The notes under the pieces are model-generated. The model saw nothing but the letters and a program-made list of their open reading frames with translations, made no database searches and was not told where the DNA came from. A program made the position numbers and the translations under genes. Positions 24,513 to 34,100 of a stretch of 64,000 nucleotides of DNA are shown piece after piece. Origin of the DNA: Streptomyces cinnabarinus. Lineage in GTDB: Bacteria; Actinomycetota; Actinomycetes; Streptomycetales; Streptomycetaceae. Position 1 is the first letter of the stretch. Each line of letters begins with the position of its first letter. The DNA lies in NCBI RefSeq assembly GCF_027270315.1, contig NZ_CP114413.1, forward strand, positions 9,052,001 to 9,116,000, in the 5' to 3' direction.

Positions 24513-25643
24513 ATGGATTGGGAGACGCACGCGCGGCGCCTGGCGGCGGACACCGTCCGGCCCGAATCCCGCTGGTATGAGCCCTTGGCCGTCACGCCGC
24601 GGCATGTGTTTGTGCCCCGTTGGTGGGAGAACGCCGGCGGCCGGTGGCGTCTGAGGGTCGGTGAGGATGATCCGCAGGCGTGGATGCAAGCGGCTTACAC
24701 CAACGATACGTTGGTGACCCGTGTTGGTCCGCTGCATGCCGATCATGCCGAGCCGGGTGCCGTGGCGGAGGGCCTGCCCACGTCGTCCTCCACTCTCCCT
24801 GTCCTGGTCGTGGACATGTACCGGCATGCGGTGCTCGCCGAGGACTTGCGCGTGCTGGTGACGACCGGGACCGGTTACGGGACCGCGCTCGCCAGCCGCC
24901 GGATCGGGGCGCAGAACGTCACCAGCGTGGACGTGGACCCGTATTTGGTGGGGACGGCAGGTGCCCGGCTGGAGTTGATCGGCCTGCGCCCGCACCTGGC
25001 TGTCTGTGACATCACGGGCCGGCTTCCGGGGGAGTACGACCGGATTGTGTCCACGGTGTCTGTGCGGCCCATCCCGTCCTCGTGGCTGACTGCGCTGAAG
25101 TTCGGTGGCAGGCTGGTGACCACGATCGCGGGAACGGGGCTGATCGTTGTCGCCGACAAGACGAAGGACGGCGGCGCGGTCGGCCAGATCTCCCCGTACC
25201 GGGCGGGCTTCATGCGCACCCGGCATGGCGAGGACTACGCGCCCCGGCCCACGAGTGAGCTGTGGGAGAAGGTGAAGTGGGCGGACGGCGAAGAGGTTTC
25301 GACGAGCCGGTATCCGCTGCTGTACCCGCCGGACGCATGGGACGTGTCGTCCATGCTGGCGCTGTCTGTTCCGGAGATCGACTACCGCCTGGAGGAGGGC
25401 GAGAGGCGCACGGTGTGGATGCTGCACGCTGACGGCTCCTGGGCCCGCGCCACAGCGGCAGGCTTCCTGGACTCGCCGACGGTGCACCAGGGCGGCCCCC
25501 GGCGGCTGTGGCGAGAACTGGAGCGCGTTCAGAACCGTCTCAACCGCGAGGGCACACTGCCCGTGTACGGGGCGCGGGTCCGGATCGACCCGGAGGGCAC
25601 CCTCACCCTCTCGCGTGGAGCATGGTCCGTGACCGTGAACTGA
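24513..25643 (+). CDS. PIMT-like SAM-dependent methyltransferase (RiPP-type)
   Basis: A 376-residue protein starting at ATG 24513 behind AGGAG. The N-terminal region resembles protein-L-isoaspartate methyltransferases (TPRHVFVPRWW, TNDTLVTRVG). The SAM motif is VLVTTGTGYGTALASRRIG followed by VTSVDVDPYL. A C-terminal extension of over 120 residues is larger than in housekeeping PIMT and matches methyltransferases found in FxLD-type lanthipeptide or ATP-grasp peptide clusters. The adjacent radical SAM/SPASM relic supports a RiPP context. No precursor peptide, dehydratase or ATP-grasp gene was found, so it may be an orphan. Confidence 0.75.
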   Translation: MDWETHARRLAADTVRPESRWYEPLAVTPRHVFVPRWWENAGGRWRLRVGEDDPQAWMQAAYTNDTLVTRVGPLHADHAEPGAVAEGLPTSSSTLPVLVVDMYRHAVLAEDLRVLVTTGTGYGTALASRRIGAQNVTSVDVDPYLVGTAGARLELIGLRPHLAVCDITGRLPGEYDRIVSTVSVRPIPSSWLTALKFGGRLVTTIAGTGLIVVADKTKDGGAVGQISPYRAGFMRTRHGEDYAPRPTSELWEKVKWADGEEVSTSRYPLLYPPDAWDVSSMLALSVPEIDYRLEEGERRTVWMLHADGSWARATAAGFLDSPTVHQGGPRRLWRELERVQNRLNREGTLPVYGARVRIDPEGTLTLSRGAWSVTVN

Positions 25644-25667
25644 CCACCGGGACACTTGACCGCCCGC

Positions 25668-25693
25668 CCGTCCGCTTCCCCCGTGGCGGACGG
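25668..25693 (+). terminator. Hairpin downstream of the methyltransferase gene
   Basis: CCGTCCGC at 25668-25675 pairs perfectly with GCGGACGG at 25686-25693 across a ten-base loop, starting 25 bases after the methyltransferase stop. There is no T-tract, as is common for actinobacterial terminators. Confidence 0.5.
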
Positions 25694-26306
25694 ACGGGGC
25701 CGACAGGCGCCGCGCCCGACGTCCCGAAGCCCCTCGCTCCGCGGAGATGGTCCCAACGAGATCGTCATCGCTCTGCTCGGCCGCATCTGCCCCCCCCGCC
25801 TGCGGGGTTGGTCCGGGGATGCTGGTTGTTGCCGGTCGCGTCGGGAGTGTGCTCCCTGTAACTGCGGCTGTGTTCTGAGCGCCCTTCCATGGGCTCTTTG
25901 TGGTCACGCTGCATTCTGCGCCTGCGGGTCTGGGTATCACCGATCGGCAGGAGGCGGCTGCAGGGGTGCGCATGCGGCTTACCGGCCACTGGTGTCACGG
26001 TTATGCCGACTGTGGTCTGTCGATGACGGCGACGACCTGGAGGCCCGGGTACTGCCGGCCTGCTGGTGCGGCGTTTCCTTTCCCCTGCCTTAAGGGTTTC
26101 CTAACGCAGGCTCACTAGCTTGACCGCAATCTTTGTTCTGGGTCAGTGTGCCGTGCGTGTCCATGGCGAAGTCTCGGTGTCGAGATGGCAGTTCTGTGGG
26201 CACTGCCCGTGGTGTGCGTGTCCCGGAGGGGTTGCGTTCCGGTGTCGTGCCTGAGGCCGCGCTTTCGGGTATCGGTATCAGGATCGACTGCTTCGCGGAG
26301 GCGTTG
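25694..26306. other. No gene recognised
   Basis: Frames on both strands lack family resemblance. The right end contains the leader of the alginate-lyase-like gene. Nothing else was seen. Confidence 0.4.
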
Positions 26307-27593
26307 ATGACGGACGTGCGTCATGGAACCGACGGCGTTGAGGGGCCTGCCCGTGGGAGACATCGCAGGCGCCGACGGCTTTCGGTGACTGTCGTGTCGG
26401 CTCTTGTTGCCTTCGCGCTCGGGGCGGTGACGCTTCCTTCGCTTGGGTCCGATGACGCCGAGGCGGCTGGTGCGCAGCCTCGTGCCGCGGCGTCGGCCGA
26501 GAGTTCTTTCAAGCATCCCGGAGTGCTGGTCAGCAAAGCGCAACTGGACTTTGTGCGGGGAAGGGTGAAGGCCAAGGCGGAGCCGTGGACGTCCGCGTAC
26601 GGGGCCATGGTGAAAAGCAAGTACGCGTCGTTGTCCTGGACGGCGAAGCCACGGGCAACGGTCGAGTGCGGTCCCGGGTCCAGCCCCAATCACGGATGCT
26701 CTGACGAGCGCGAGGATGCACTCGCGGCGTACACGCACGCCTTGCTGTGGAATCTCACCAAGGACCGCCGCCATGCCACCAAGGCCATCGAGATCATGGA
26801 CGCATGGTCCGCTGTGATCAAGGAACACACGAACCACAACGCGCCCCTGCAGACAGGCTGGTCCGGTGCCTCCTTCGCCCGCGCCGGCGAACTGATGAAG
26901 CACACGTACACCGGCTGGCCGGGCGCGCGGCAGAGCCGTTTCGCCACCATGCTGCGCACCGTGTACCTGCCCATGGTGATCAAGGGACGGCCGAACGCCA
27001 ACGGCAACTGGGAACTCATCATGATGGACGCCGCCACCGGGATCTCGGTCTTCCTCGATGACCGGGCGTCCTTCGACAAGGCGATCGCCATCTGGAGCAA
27101 GCGGGTGCCCGCCTATATCTACCTCAAGAGCGACGGGGCGCTGCCGAAGAGCCCGGCAGGCAGCAGCAAGGACACCCGGGAAGAGCTGATCGACTACTGG
27201 CAGGGCCAGTCCACGTTCGTCGATGGGCTGGCCCAGGAGACCTGCCGGGACTTCGGTCACACCGGCTGGGGCTTCGCCGCTGCGGCTCATGTCGCAGAGA
27301 CCGCTCGTATCCAGGGCCGTGACCTCTACTCCGAGGCGGAACGCCGGATGACCAAGGCGCTGGAGTTCCACGCCGCCTACGAACTCGGTGCAACGGTGCC
27401 GTCCTGGCTCTGCAAGGGCTCAGTGGACCGCGGCATCGGCTCTGTCCTCGAGGTCGCCTACAACCACTATGCCGGCCGGGAGGGAATCAGTCTTCCCAAG
27501 ACCAAACAGCTGATCCAGACCCGGCAACGCCCCAGCGGCGCGGACTACTTCCTTGCCTGGGAGACGCTCACCCACGCCAACAACCTCAACTGA
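26307..27593 (+). CDS. Secreted alginate-lyase-family polysaccharide lyase
   Basis: A 428-residue exported protein from ATG 26307 behind GGAGG. The N-terminus carries a basic RHRRRRRLS stretch and a hydrophobic segment (VVSALVAFALGAVTLPSL), a signal peptide or anchor. The mature domain begins FKHPGVLVSKAQLDFVRGRV and contains the helical-barrel features of the alginate lyase (PL5-like) family. These include AYTHALLWNLTKD, NWELIMMDAATGISVFLDD and DYWQGQSTFVDGLAQETCRD with GHTGWGFAAAAH. It probably cleaves uronate-containing polysaccharide outside the cell. It is a single gene with no obvious partners. Confidence 0.85.
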   Translation: MTDVRHGTDGVEGPARGRHRRRRRLSVTVVSALVAFALGAVTLPSLGSDDAEAAGAQPRAAASAESSFKHPGVLVSKAQLDFVRGRVKAKAEPWTSAYGAMVKSKYASLSWTAKPRATVECGPGSSPNHGCSDEREDALAAYTHALLWNLTKDRRHATKAIEIMDAWSAVIKEHTNHNAPLQTGWSGASFARAGELMKHTYTGWPGARQSRFATMLRTVYLPMVIKGRPNANGNWELIMMDAATGISVFLDDRASFDKAIAIWSKRVPAYIYLKSDGALPKSPAGSSKDTREELIDYWQGQSTFVDGLAQETCRDFGHTGWGFAAAAHVAETARIQGRDLYSEAERRMTKALEFHAAYELGATVPSWLCKGSVDRGIGSVLEVAYNHYAGREGISLPKTKQLIQTRQRPSGADYFLAWETLTHANNLN

Positions 27594-27986
27594 CCGGGTT
27601 CCCCCTCGCACCAGCTGCCCGACGGCGGGTCGACGACCGACCGGTGCGTGACCTGGGCGACGAGCCGCACCGGCCGGCCTGACGAGCGCAAGCAAACGAG
27701 GCTGCGGCAGGACTGGCTGACGACCAGGGCTCCCGCGACGTGCGTGAAGTGTGGGCCCACGTCGTCCTTGCGGGGCGGGAGCCACCTGTCCGGTGAACTC
27801 CTTGAGGACGTTGAGGGCGTGCTGGGGAAGGGCTGGATGCTGGGGCTTCCGGCCCCGGCCCGGGCATGTGTGCCGGACCATCAGCGCGTCGTGGTGGCGG
27901 TGGATCCGGCGACGACGTCGCACGAGAACGCGGACATGACGGCGTTCACCGTAGCGGGTCGCGGGTATCCGGTGGAGTCGATATGC
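27594..27986. other. No gene recognised
   Basis: Intergenic; short frames only. The repeat remnant starts at its right end. Confidence 0.4.
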
Positions 27987-28131
27987 GGGGACGAGCGGTC
28001 CTGTAGGGATGGTCCCTTCAACTTCGCCATGCTCGCCAGAGGGAAATGTGCTCCCTGCGGGGATGGTCTTTGTTGCGGCGCGAAGTCGAGCCGCTCCACC
28101 TCGTGTTCCCCGCGCCTGCAGGGATGTTCCT
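27987..28131. CRISPR. Decayed CRISPR remnant, type I-E-like repeats
   Basis: The repeat at 28103-28131 (29 bases, beginning GTGTTCCCCGCGCCTG and ending GGGATGTTCCT) has the form of actinobacterial type I-E repeats. A second, partly deleted copy ends in TGCGGGGATGGTC near 28068, and a third, more degraded copy ends GTAGGGATGGTCCC at 28016. Matching GGGAT cores are 61 bases apart (a 29-base repeat plus 32-base spacer) and 54 bases apart (consistent with a 7-base loss). No further repeat was found at the next 61-base positions, and no cas genes are in the window. It is a relic with two spacer-like intervals. Confidence 0.6.
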
Positions 28132-28154
28132 GTGCGCTGGATGGGTTCGTGGTT

Positions 28155-28517
28155 TCAGGCGGCGTCGGTGGCGGTCTTTTCCGCGCCGATCCGCTGGATT
28201 CGTTCCTGTCCCCACACCGCCAGGGATTCCAGGGCAGTGTTGAGAGTGATGCCGTGTTCGGTCAGGGAGTACTCGACCTTTGGCGGCACCACGGGGTACA
28301 CCTCGCGGTGTACGAGGCCGTCTTCTTCCATTTCGCGCAGGTGCTGGACGAGCATTTTCTCGCTGACGCCCGGTAGGCCGCGCCGTAGTTCCGCGAAGCG
28401 GCGTGTGCCGTGTTCGTGGAGTTCCCAGAGGATCAGGGATTTCCATTTGCCGGTGACGACGTCCATGGCCGCGTCGATCCCGCAGATGTAGGGCCCTTGT
28501 CGTGCCGATGCCGCCAT
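28155..28517 (-). CDS. HxlR-family transcriptional regulator
   Basis: A 120-residue protein with the HxlR winged-helix signature (GIDAAMDVVTGKWKSLILWE, RRFAELRRGLPGVSEKMLVQ, HLREMEEDGLVHREVY). It has a conserved-position Cys near the N-terminus (YICGIDAA), as in redox- or electrophile-sensing HxlR proteins. ATG 28517 follows GGGAG; an upstream extension is unlikely. It diverges from the imine-reductase-like gene with a strong inverted repeat between them. Confidence 0.92.
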   Translation of the reverse strand: MAASARQGPYICGIDAAMDVVTGKWKSLILWELHEHGTRRFAELRRGLPGVSEKMLVQHLREMEEDGLVHREVYPVVPPKVEYSLTEHGITLNTALESLAVWGQERIQRIGAEKTATDAA

Positions 28518-28540
28518 GCGTTTCTCCCTGTCGCCCCGTC

Positions 28541-28576
28541 GGTACTCACCGGAAGGTGAGTACCGCACTAATTAGT
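28541..28576. promoter_or_regulatory. Inverted repeats in the HxlR/imine reductase intergenic region
   Basis: GGTACTCACC (28541-28550) and its inverse complement (28555-28564) form a perfect 10-bp inverted repeat with a 4-base spacer, 24 bases upstream of the HxlR start. A second palindrome, ACTAATTAGT, follows at 28567-28576. These are probable operator sites for HxlR control of both divergent genes. Confidence 0.75.
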
Positions 28577-28656
28577 CCGTACTGGTCAACTCTACTGGTG
28601 GTGCTGAGGATTGAGGCGTCAGGGAGTTTCTGTGAGCGAGGCAATGGAGTAGTGAC

Positions 28657-29538
28657 ATGACGGAGAACCACGACGGCACCCAGGTGAGTGTCCTCGGGCT
28701 GGGCGCGATGGGCAGCGCCCTTGCTGGGGCTTTGGTGAAGGCCGGGTTTGCCACCGTGGTGTGGAACCGGTCTGCGGGGAAGGCGGATGCGCTCGTCGCG
28801 CAGGGCGCGACGGAGGCGGCGTCGGCCGGCGAGGCGGTCCGGGCGAGCGGGCTGGTGATCGCCTGCCTGTTCGATCACGACTCGGTGCGCGAGGTGCTCG
28901 GCCCGCTCGCCGGTGACCTGGCCGGACGGACCGTGATCAATGTGACCACGACCAAGCCCCGGCAGGCGCGGGAGTTGGCCGCCTGGGCCGCCGAATCCGG
29001 GATCGCGTATCTGGACGGCGGCATCATGGCGGTGCCGTCGATGATCGGGCAGCCGGGGGCGTCGATCCTGTACAGCGGATCGCAGGAGGTGTTCCGTGAG
29101 CATGTGGCGCTGCTCGACGTGTGGGCGGCCAGTAGCTATTTCGGCGAGGATGCGGGGCTGGCGTCGTTGTACGACTTCGCGCTGCTGTCGTCGATGTATG
29201 TGATGTTCGCGGGGTTCATGCACGGTGCGGCCATGCTCGCGTCGGCCGGGGTGTCCGCAGGCCGGTTCGCGGAAATGGCCGCGCCGTGGCTGACCGCGAT
29301 GACCGGCGAACTCGCGGGATACGCCGAGGTCATCGACGGCGGGGACTACACGGTTGCCGGGCAGCAGAGCCTGGAGTTCTCCAACCTGGGGCTGTTCATC
29401 GAGGCGAGTGCTGAGCAGCAGGTGAGCGCCGAGCCGATCGCCATGGTCCAGCGGCTCGTCCAGCGTCAGGTGGACGCCGGTCACGGGGCGGAAGGGTTCG
29501 CCCGGATCATCGAGAGCATCAAGCATCCCGCCGCGTGA
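28657..29538 (+). CDS. Imine reductase-like NADPH-dependent oxidoreductase
   Basis: A 293-residue protein of the beta-hydroxyacid dehydrogenase superfamily. The Rossmann motif is VSVLGLGAMGSALAGALVKA and the cofactor strand ends VVWNRSAGK. The block AYLDGGIMAVPSMIG and the helix SLYDFALLSSMYVMF are typical of imine reductases. The Asp in YDFALL occupies the usual catalytic-residue position of the Asp-type members. ATG 28657 follows GGAG. Placement opposite an HxlR regulator suggests induction by a toxic or reactive metabolite. Substrate prediction is not possible. Confidence 0.82.
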   Translation: MTENHDGTQVSVLGLGAMGSALAGALVKAGFATVVWNRSAGKADALVAQGATEAASAGEAVRASGLVIACLFDHDSVREVLGPLAGDLAGRTVINVTTTKPRQARELAAWAAESGIAYLDGGIMAVPSMIGQPGASILYSGSQEVFREHVALLDVWAASSYFGEDAGLASLYDFALLSSMYVMFAGFMHGAAMLASAGVSAGRFAEMAAPWLTAMTGELAGYAEVIDGGDYTVAGQQSLEFSNLGLFIEASAEQQVSAEPIAMVQRLVQRQVDAGHGAEGFARIIESIKHPAA

Positions 29539-29604
29539 GGTGAAGTCCGGTGGCCGCACGGCATCCGCCGTGTCCTGCTGCTCAGGACGCGAGGATCGGG
29601 TGGG

Positions 29605-29920
29605 GTGGTGCTCCAGTTCGCCCTGTTCGAGGCCGCGATGATCGCCCCGTATCAGGCCCTGCGCACCGATCTAGCTGCCGAGTACGGTGACATGCTGGCA
29701 GCCGTGCTGTCTCCGGTGCCGTGGGAGCCCTGGCGGCGGCCGTGTACCTCTACACGCTTCTGCGTCGTACCGGGCGTGATGGCCGGGATGACGGCCCAGT
29801 GGCACGGGAACTGTTCGGTTGGGGTGGGCGCGGTACATCACAAGGTTCTGGGGTCGCTGGGGGTGGCTCGCAATCCCCTGGACCTACTTCGACGGCTGAT
29901 CCAGCGGCGGTCCAGGCGGC
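29605..29920 (+). other. Possible decayed membrane-protein gene
   Basis: One frame reads VLQFALFEAAMIAPYQALRT and AAEYGDMLAAVLSPVP. An adjacent frame continues GALAAAVYLYTLLRR from about 29722. Joined by a frameshift, they resemble a small protein with one membrane helix, but no family is recognised. Confidence 0.3.
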
Positions 29921-30660
29921 GTGCTCGGATCACCGCTTGACGGCTCGTCAGGTCACGAGCACGCCGCCGGTGCGCAGGTGGAACAGCCCGTCACGTCGGA
30001 GGGACGCGCGTCTGCGGTTTTCCCCGAGGGCATCGACAGGGTCGTGGTGGCCCCGCAGGGCGACGAAGATGTCACCTGCGTCCTCGGCGACGCGTGGTGC
30101 GTCAGCCGTGGAAGCTATCATTCCAGCAGCACAGGCGTCTTCGCGGACGCGGAGACCTTCCGGCGCGCGGTGAGCGAACTCCAGGTGGGGCATGTCAGCC
30201 GAACAGATGGGCCGCACCGCCCGTGGGCCAAGGCCCTGGGGGCGATCGTCCTTGCCCTGCTCGCGGCGATCGTCATCACCTTCACTGTGGCCAACAGCCA
30301 GGAAGCGGACCGGGAGCGAGCAGCCTTCGAGGACACCCGCTTGGATGCGGAGCGCTTGCGGACTTCCTCGAAACACGGGAACTCGCCCCGCAGGTTGACC
30401 GCCAGGACCTGATAGCCGCCCAGACCGCGGCCGTCGGCCCACCCGGCGACATCCTCGCTGTAGGACCGGCTGACGGGCACATACGCGTGGTGGCACAGTT
30501 CTCCCGCCCGTACCGGCTCGGCTGGCACCTCGGCGGCACGGCAGACGGTAGGGTCCACCGCTGCTTCACCTTTGATCTCGACACCCGGGCCCAGCACGCC
30601 CGGATCACCGCACACGACGCGGAGTCCTCCTGCGCCAGCATTGCCAGCCGGGTTCGGTAG
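29921..30660 (+). pseudogene. Frameshifted membrane-anchored protein of unknown function
   Basis: The first frame (to about 30350) encodes a soluble stretch (VVVAPQGDEDVTCVLGDAWC, FADAETFRRAVSELQVGHV) and a membrane helix (AKALGAIVLALLAAIVITFT). A second frame then continues coherently with DFLETRELAPQVDRQDLIAA and VAQFSRPYRLGWHLGG to a stop at 30660. A single frameshift near 30355, in a charged helix (DTRLDAERL), separates the halves. The combined product would be about 240 residues with one membrane span. It is either a pseudogene or a sequence error. The family is unknown and the true start is not certain. Confidence 0.5.
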
Positions 30661-30772
30661 ACGATCAGCCTGTTCTCAGGGCCTGCAGGGCGACCGCATG
30701 AGCGGGCGTGGTGTGCCGTCCGTCGGTGATCGGGTGATGTTTGGAGTCGGCTCGTCGCCGGTCGGCTGGGGG

Positions 30773-31177
30773 TCAGCTGTCGCAGGTCGGGTCGTCGTCG
30801 TCGGGCGGTGGCGGCATGTGTGGTTCGCCAAGTGCTGCGAGGATCCGGGTGAGGTTGTCGGGGGAGTCGTCGTAGACGGTCACGGTGACGCCGTCGCGTT
30901 CGAACCGGATCCGGGGCGGGCGGGGGCGGGTGTCCCGCCAGGCCAGCACGGACAGCACCACAGTGGTGAGGCCGGTGGCGGAGGCCAGTACGGCGTTGAT
31001 GCTCTCGAAGGTGCTGCCGAGTGTGCCGGGCCGTGCGGGTGCGCGATCCAGGGAGAGCCGGGTACGGGTCTCGCGGACCGCGGGGTCTTGGCGGACCCAT
31101 GCGTACAGTGCGTGGAGGGTGTCGGGTCCGGGGGTGTCGCTGGTGACCGAGACGGTGTCCACAGCAGTCCCTCTCAT
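30773..31177 (-). CDS. EACC1-type effector-associated component
   Basis: A 134-residue protein resembling the effector-associated constant component EACC1 described in bacterial conflict systems. It has an N-terminal alpha/beta part (LHALYAWVRQDPAVRETRTR), a central hydrophobic helix (TGLTTVVLSVLAWRDT) and a final beta-alpha unit (IRFERDGVTVTVYDD, NLTRILAALG). Its ATG overlaps the stop of the caspase gene (ATGA, 31174-31177), so it is made coupled to that effector. EACC1 proteins accompany peptidase effectors and are thought to regulate or recruit them; that role is taken from the family. Confidence 0.78.
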   Translation of the reverse strand: MRGTAVDTVSVTSDTPGPDTLHALYAWVRQDPAVRETRTRLSLDRAPARPGTLGSTFESINAVLASATGLTTVVLSVLAWRDTRPRPPRIRFERDGVTVTVYDDSPDNLTRILAALGEPHMPPPPDDDDPTCDS

Positions 31178-34100
31178 CGTGATCCGCAAGTGTTTTGGTA
31201 GGGGAGCCCGTCGGTGTAGCGCGGCCACTCCTGGCGGGACAGGCCTCGTCCCGCCAGGGCACACGCACGCTGGACCGGTTGTGTGACCACGGCGGCGATA
31301 CGGCTGATGTCCCACACGATGGTGCGGCCCGCCGCGACATCGACTCCGTCTTCGGTTGCCGCCAGATGCCTGCCGTCGGGCCCGAACGCCAGGAGGGTGA
31401 CCCCGGAACGGATGCCGTTGAGCTCGGTCAGCTGGCGCGGATGGGTGCGCTGCGTGATGTCCCACAGGACGATCGAGCCGTCCTGGGCTCCGACGGCGAG
31501 CAAGGCGTCGGTGGGGCTGAACGCGAGGGCACGCACGGGGGCCGCCGTGCTCGGCAGTTCGGCCAGTCGCCTGGGGCGGGAGCGGTCGCGGACATCGTAG
31601 AGCGCCACGCGTTGGGAGGCCGTCTCCGCGATCGCGACCGTGCGCCGGTCGGCGCTGAGGGCCGAGGTCTCGACGCGTTGTTCGGCGTCGCTGAACGCGG
31701 CGAGATGGCGTGCCCTGCCCTTCGGGGTGACCTGCCAGATGTGCGCCTTGCCGTAGGTGGTGGTCACGAGTGTGCTGCCGTCGCGGCTGAAGGTCAGGGA
31801 GGTCACCGGGCCGTCGGGCAGCTTCTGCAGGCGGCGCGGGGCCGTGGGTTGGCTGACGTCCCACAGGATGGTCGAGGCATCGCCTTGCCGTCCGTCGCCG
31901 GTCGCGGTGGCCAGGAGGGGGCCGTGGGGCTGGAAGGCGACCGCGGTGTTCTGGCCGTCGAGGCCCGGTAACCGGGCAAGCCGTCGGGGGTGGGCCTGAT
32001 CGGAGATGTCCCACAGAAGGGTCTCGTTCTGGTCCGTGCCGGTGGCCAGCAGACGGCGGTCCGTGCTGAAGGCCGCGGCCCAGAGCCAGGCTCCGCCCAT
32101 GTCCAGGCTCGCCAGGTCACGTGGCCGGTTCGGGGTGCTGAGGTCGCGCAGTTCGGCTCTGTCCTCGAACTCGCCCTGAAAGATGCCGAGCAGATGTCCC
32201 TGCAGTCCGAAGTCGACGGTCTTTGCCTCGCCGCCCGGCCGGGACAGGACCGACACGGCATGGCCCGTGATGTGGGCGGTGGCGTCCCACAGAGCGACGG
32301 GTCCGTCGTCGCCACCGCTGAGCACGCTCTGGTCGTCGGGGCTGAACGCCACGGAGCGGACCTGCTGGGTGTGGCCGGTGAAAGCAGCGACGCGCTCTGG
32401 CGCGGACGGCCTGGTGACGTCCCACAGGTACACCGATCCGTCGGCGCCCGCTGTGGCGAGCGTCTGTCCGTCGTGGCTGAAGGCGACATCGCGGGCCGCG
32501 AGGGGGTGAGCACTGATCGAGGCCAGCACCCCCTGGTCGGCCTCGTCGATCGCACGGTTGAGGTCCCACAGTTCCACCATGCCGTCGTCGCCCGCCGTGG
32601 CGACCAGGCGGGAACCGGGTGCGAACGCGACGGACTGGACAACAGCGCTGTGGGAGGGGATGTAACCCAGCGGCACGGGAGTGCCGGGGCGACGCACATC
32701 CCATACGGCCGGGGCGTCGCCGTCCCCGCTGACGATCACGGTGGCGCCTTCGTCGGAGTACGCGACCGCACGCACCGGCCCGGCGCTCCCGCTCTCCAGC
32801 CTGGTCAGCTTCCGCGGCTCGGCGCCATCGGAGATGTCCCACAGCACCGCGTCCTGCCCGCCCGTTGCGGCCAGCAGCGTCTGCCCGTCGGGACTGACCG
32901 CGAGGGCCTCGACCCGCTTGCCGTGTCCCCTCAGCGCGGCCGACTGCCGTGGCCGGCCAGGGCGCGAAATGTCCCACAGCCGTACGACGCCCTGGGTGTC
33001 GCCGGTCGCGAGCAGCTTGCCCTTGGCTGCGAACCCCAGGGCCAGCAGGGCGCCCGATCCAGCCGGCGTCCGGGACAGCCGTAGCGGCCGGGCCCGGTTC
33101 GTGACGTCCCACAGCGTGAACGATCCGTCCGCGCCGGCGCTGGCCAGGACCCGGCCGGACGGACTGTACGCCACCTCGTCCACGGCGCCGCCCCTGCCGC
33201 TCGCGCCTGTCGAGGTGACGTGCCCGGTCGGGGTGTCGAGGTAGAGGGCGTCGCGTCGTTGGAGGAGCCCGGCGACGAGTCCCGCGCGGCTCTCGGCTTT
33301 CGCGTCCAGGGTGTGCGCGGCCACGCCGAGCCGCAGCGCGGTGGTGAGATCCACGTCGCGCAGTGACTCGGCGCGGAAGACGAGCCCTTGGGCGGTGGCC
33401 ACCGTGTGCTGGCGCTCGGCCCGCTGTTCTTGTTCGAGGGACGACTTCCACAACAGGCCGAACACCAGCGCAAGGACGACCAGGACGCATCCGCCGGCCA
33501 GCAGGCCCGTTCTGCGGCGGCGTGTCCGGCGCAGCGCAGCCGCCGCCTCCTCCCGCACCCGCGCGAGGGCTGCCGCGACGAAGTCCCGGGCCGACGACGT
33601 CAGCGCCCCGGGCCCCCCTTCGTCCTCGGTGACCCGTCGGGCCAGTTCCAGCCGCACTCCGCCGAAGAGCAGCTCAGGATCGCGCCGGGCCTGCTCCCAC
33701 GCGTGGGCCGCGTCATTGAGCTGCTGTTCGGCCAGCAGCCGGGCTCGGTCGGCGGTGATCCACGCCTGGAGCCGGGGCCAGGCGCTCAGCAGCGTCTCAT
33801 GGACGATCTCCACGCTGTCCTGTTCCACCGACAGCAGCCGGGTGTCCTCGGCGGTGAAGGCCTCGATCACCGCCGCTCCCCGGGCGAGGTCGGGCAGCGA
33901 GGCCAGCAGCCGCTGCCGGGACCACCTGCGGCGCGTGTCGTGGGCGCCGTCCCCCACCTGGACGAGCCGCAGCAGCAGGATGCGGGCCGCCTCTCGCGCG
34001 GGCTCGTCCAGACGGTGCAGGGCGCCTTCCGCGGTGGCGGACAGGGCGCCGGCGATGCCCTCGGCCCGGCGGTAGTCGGCCGTGGTGAGGGCGTCGCCCT

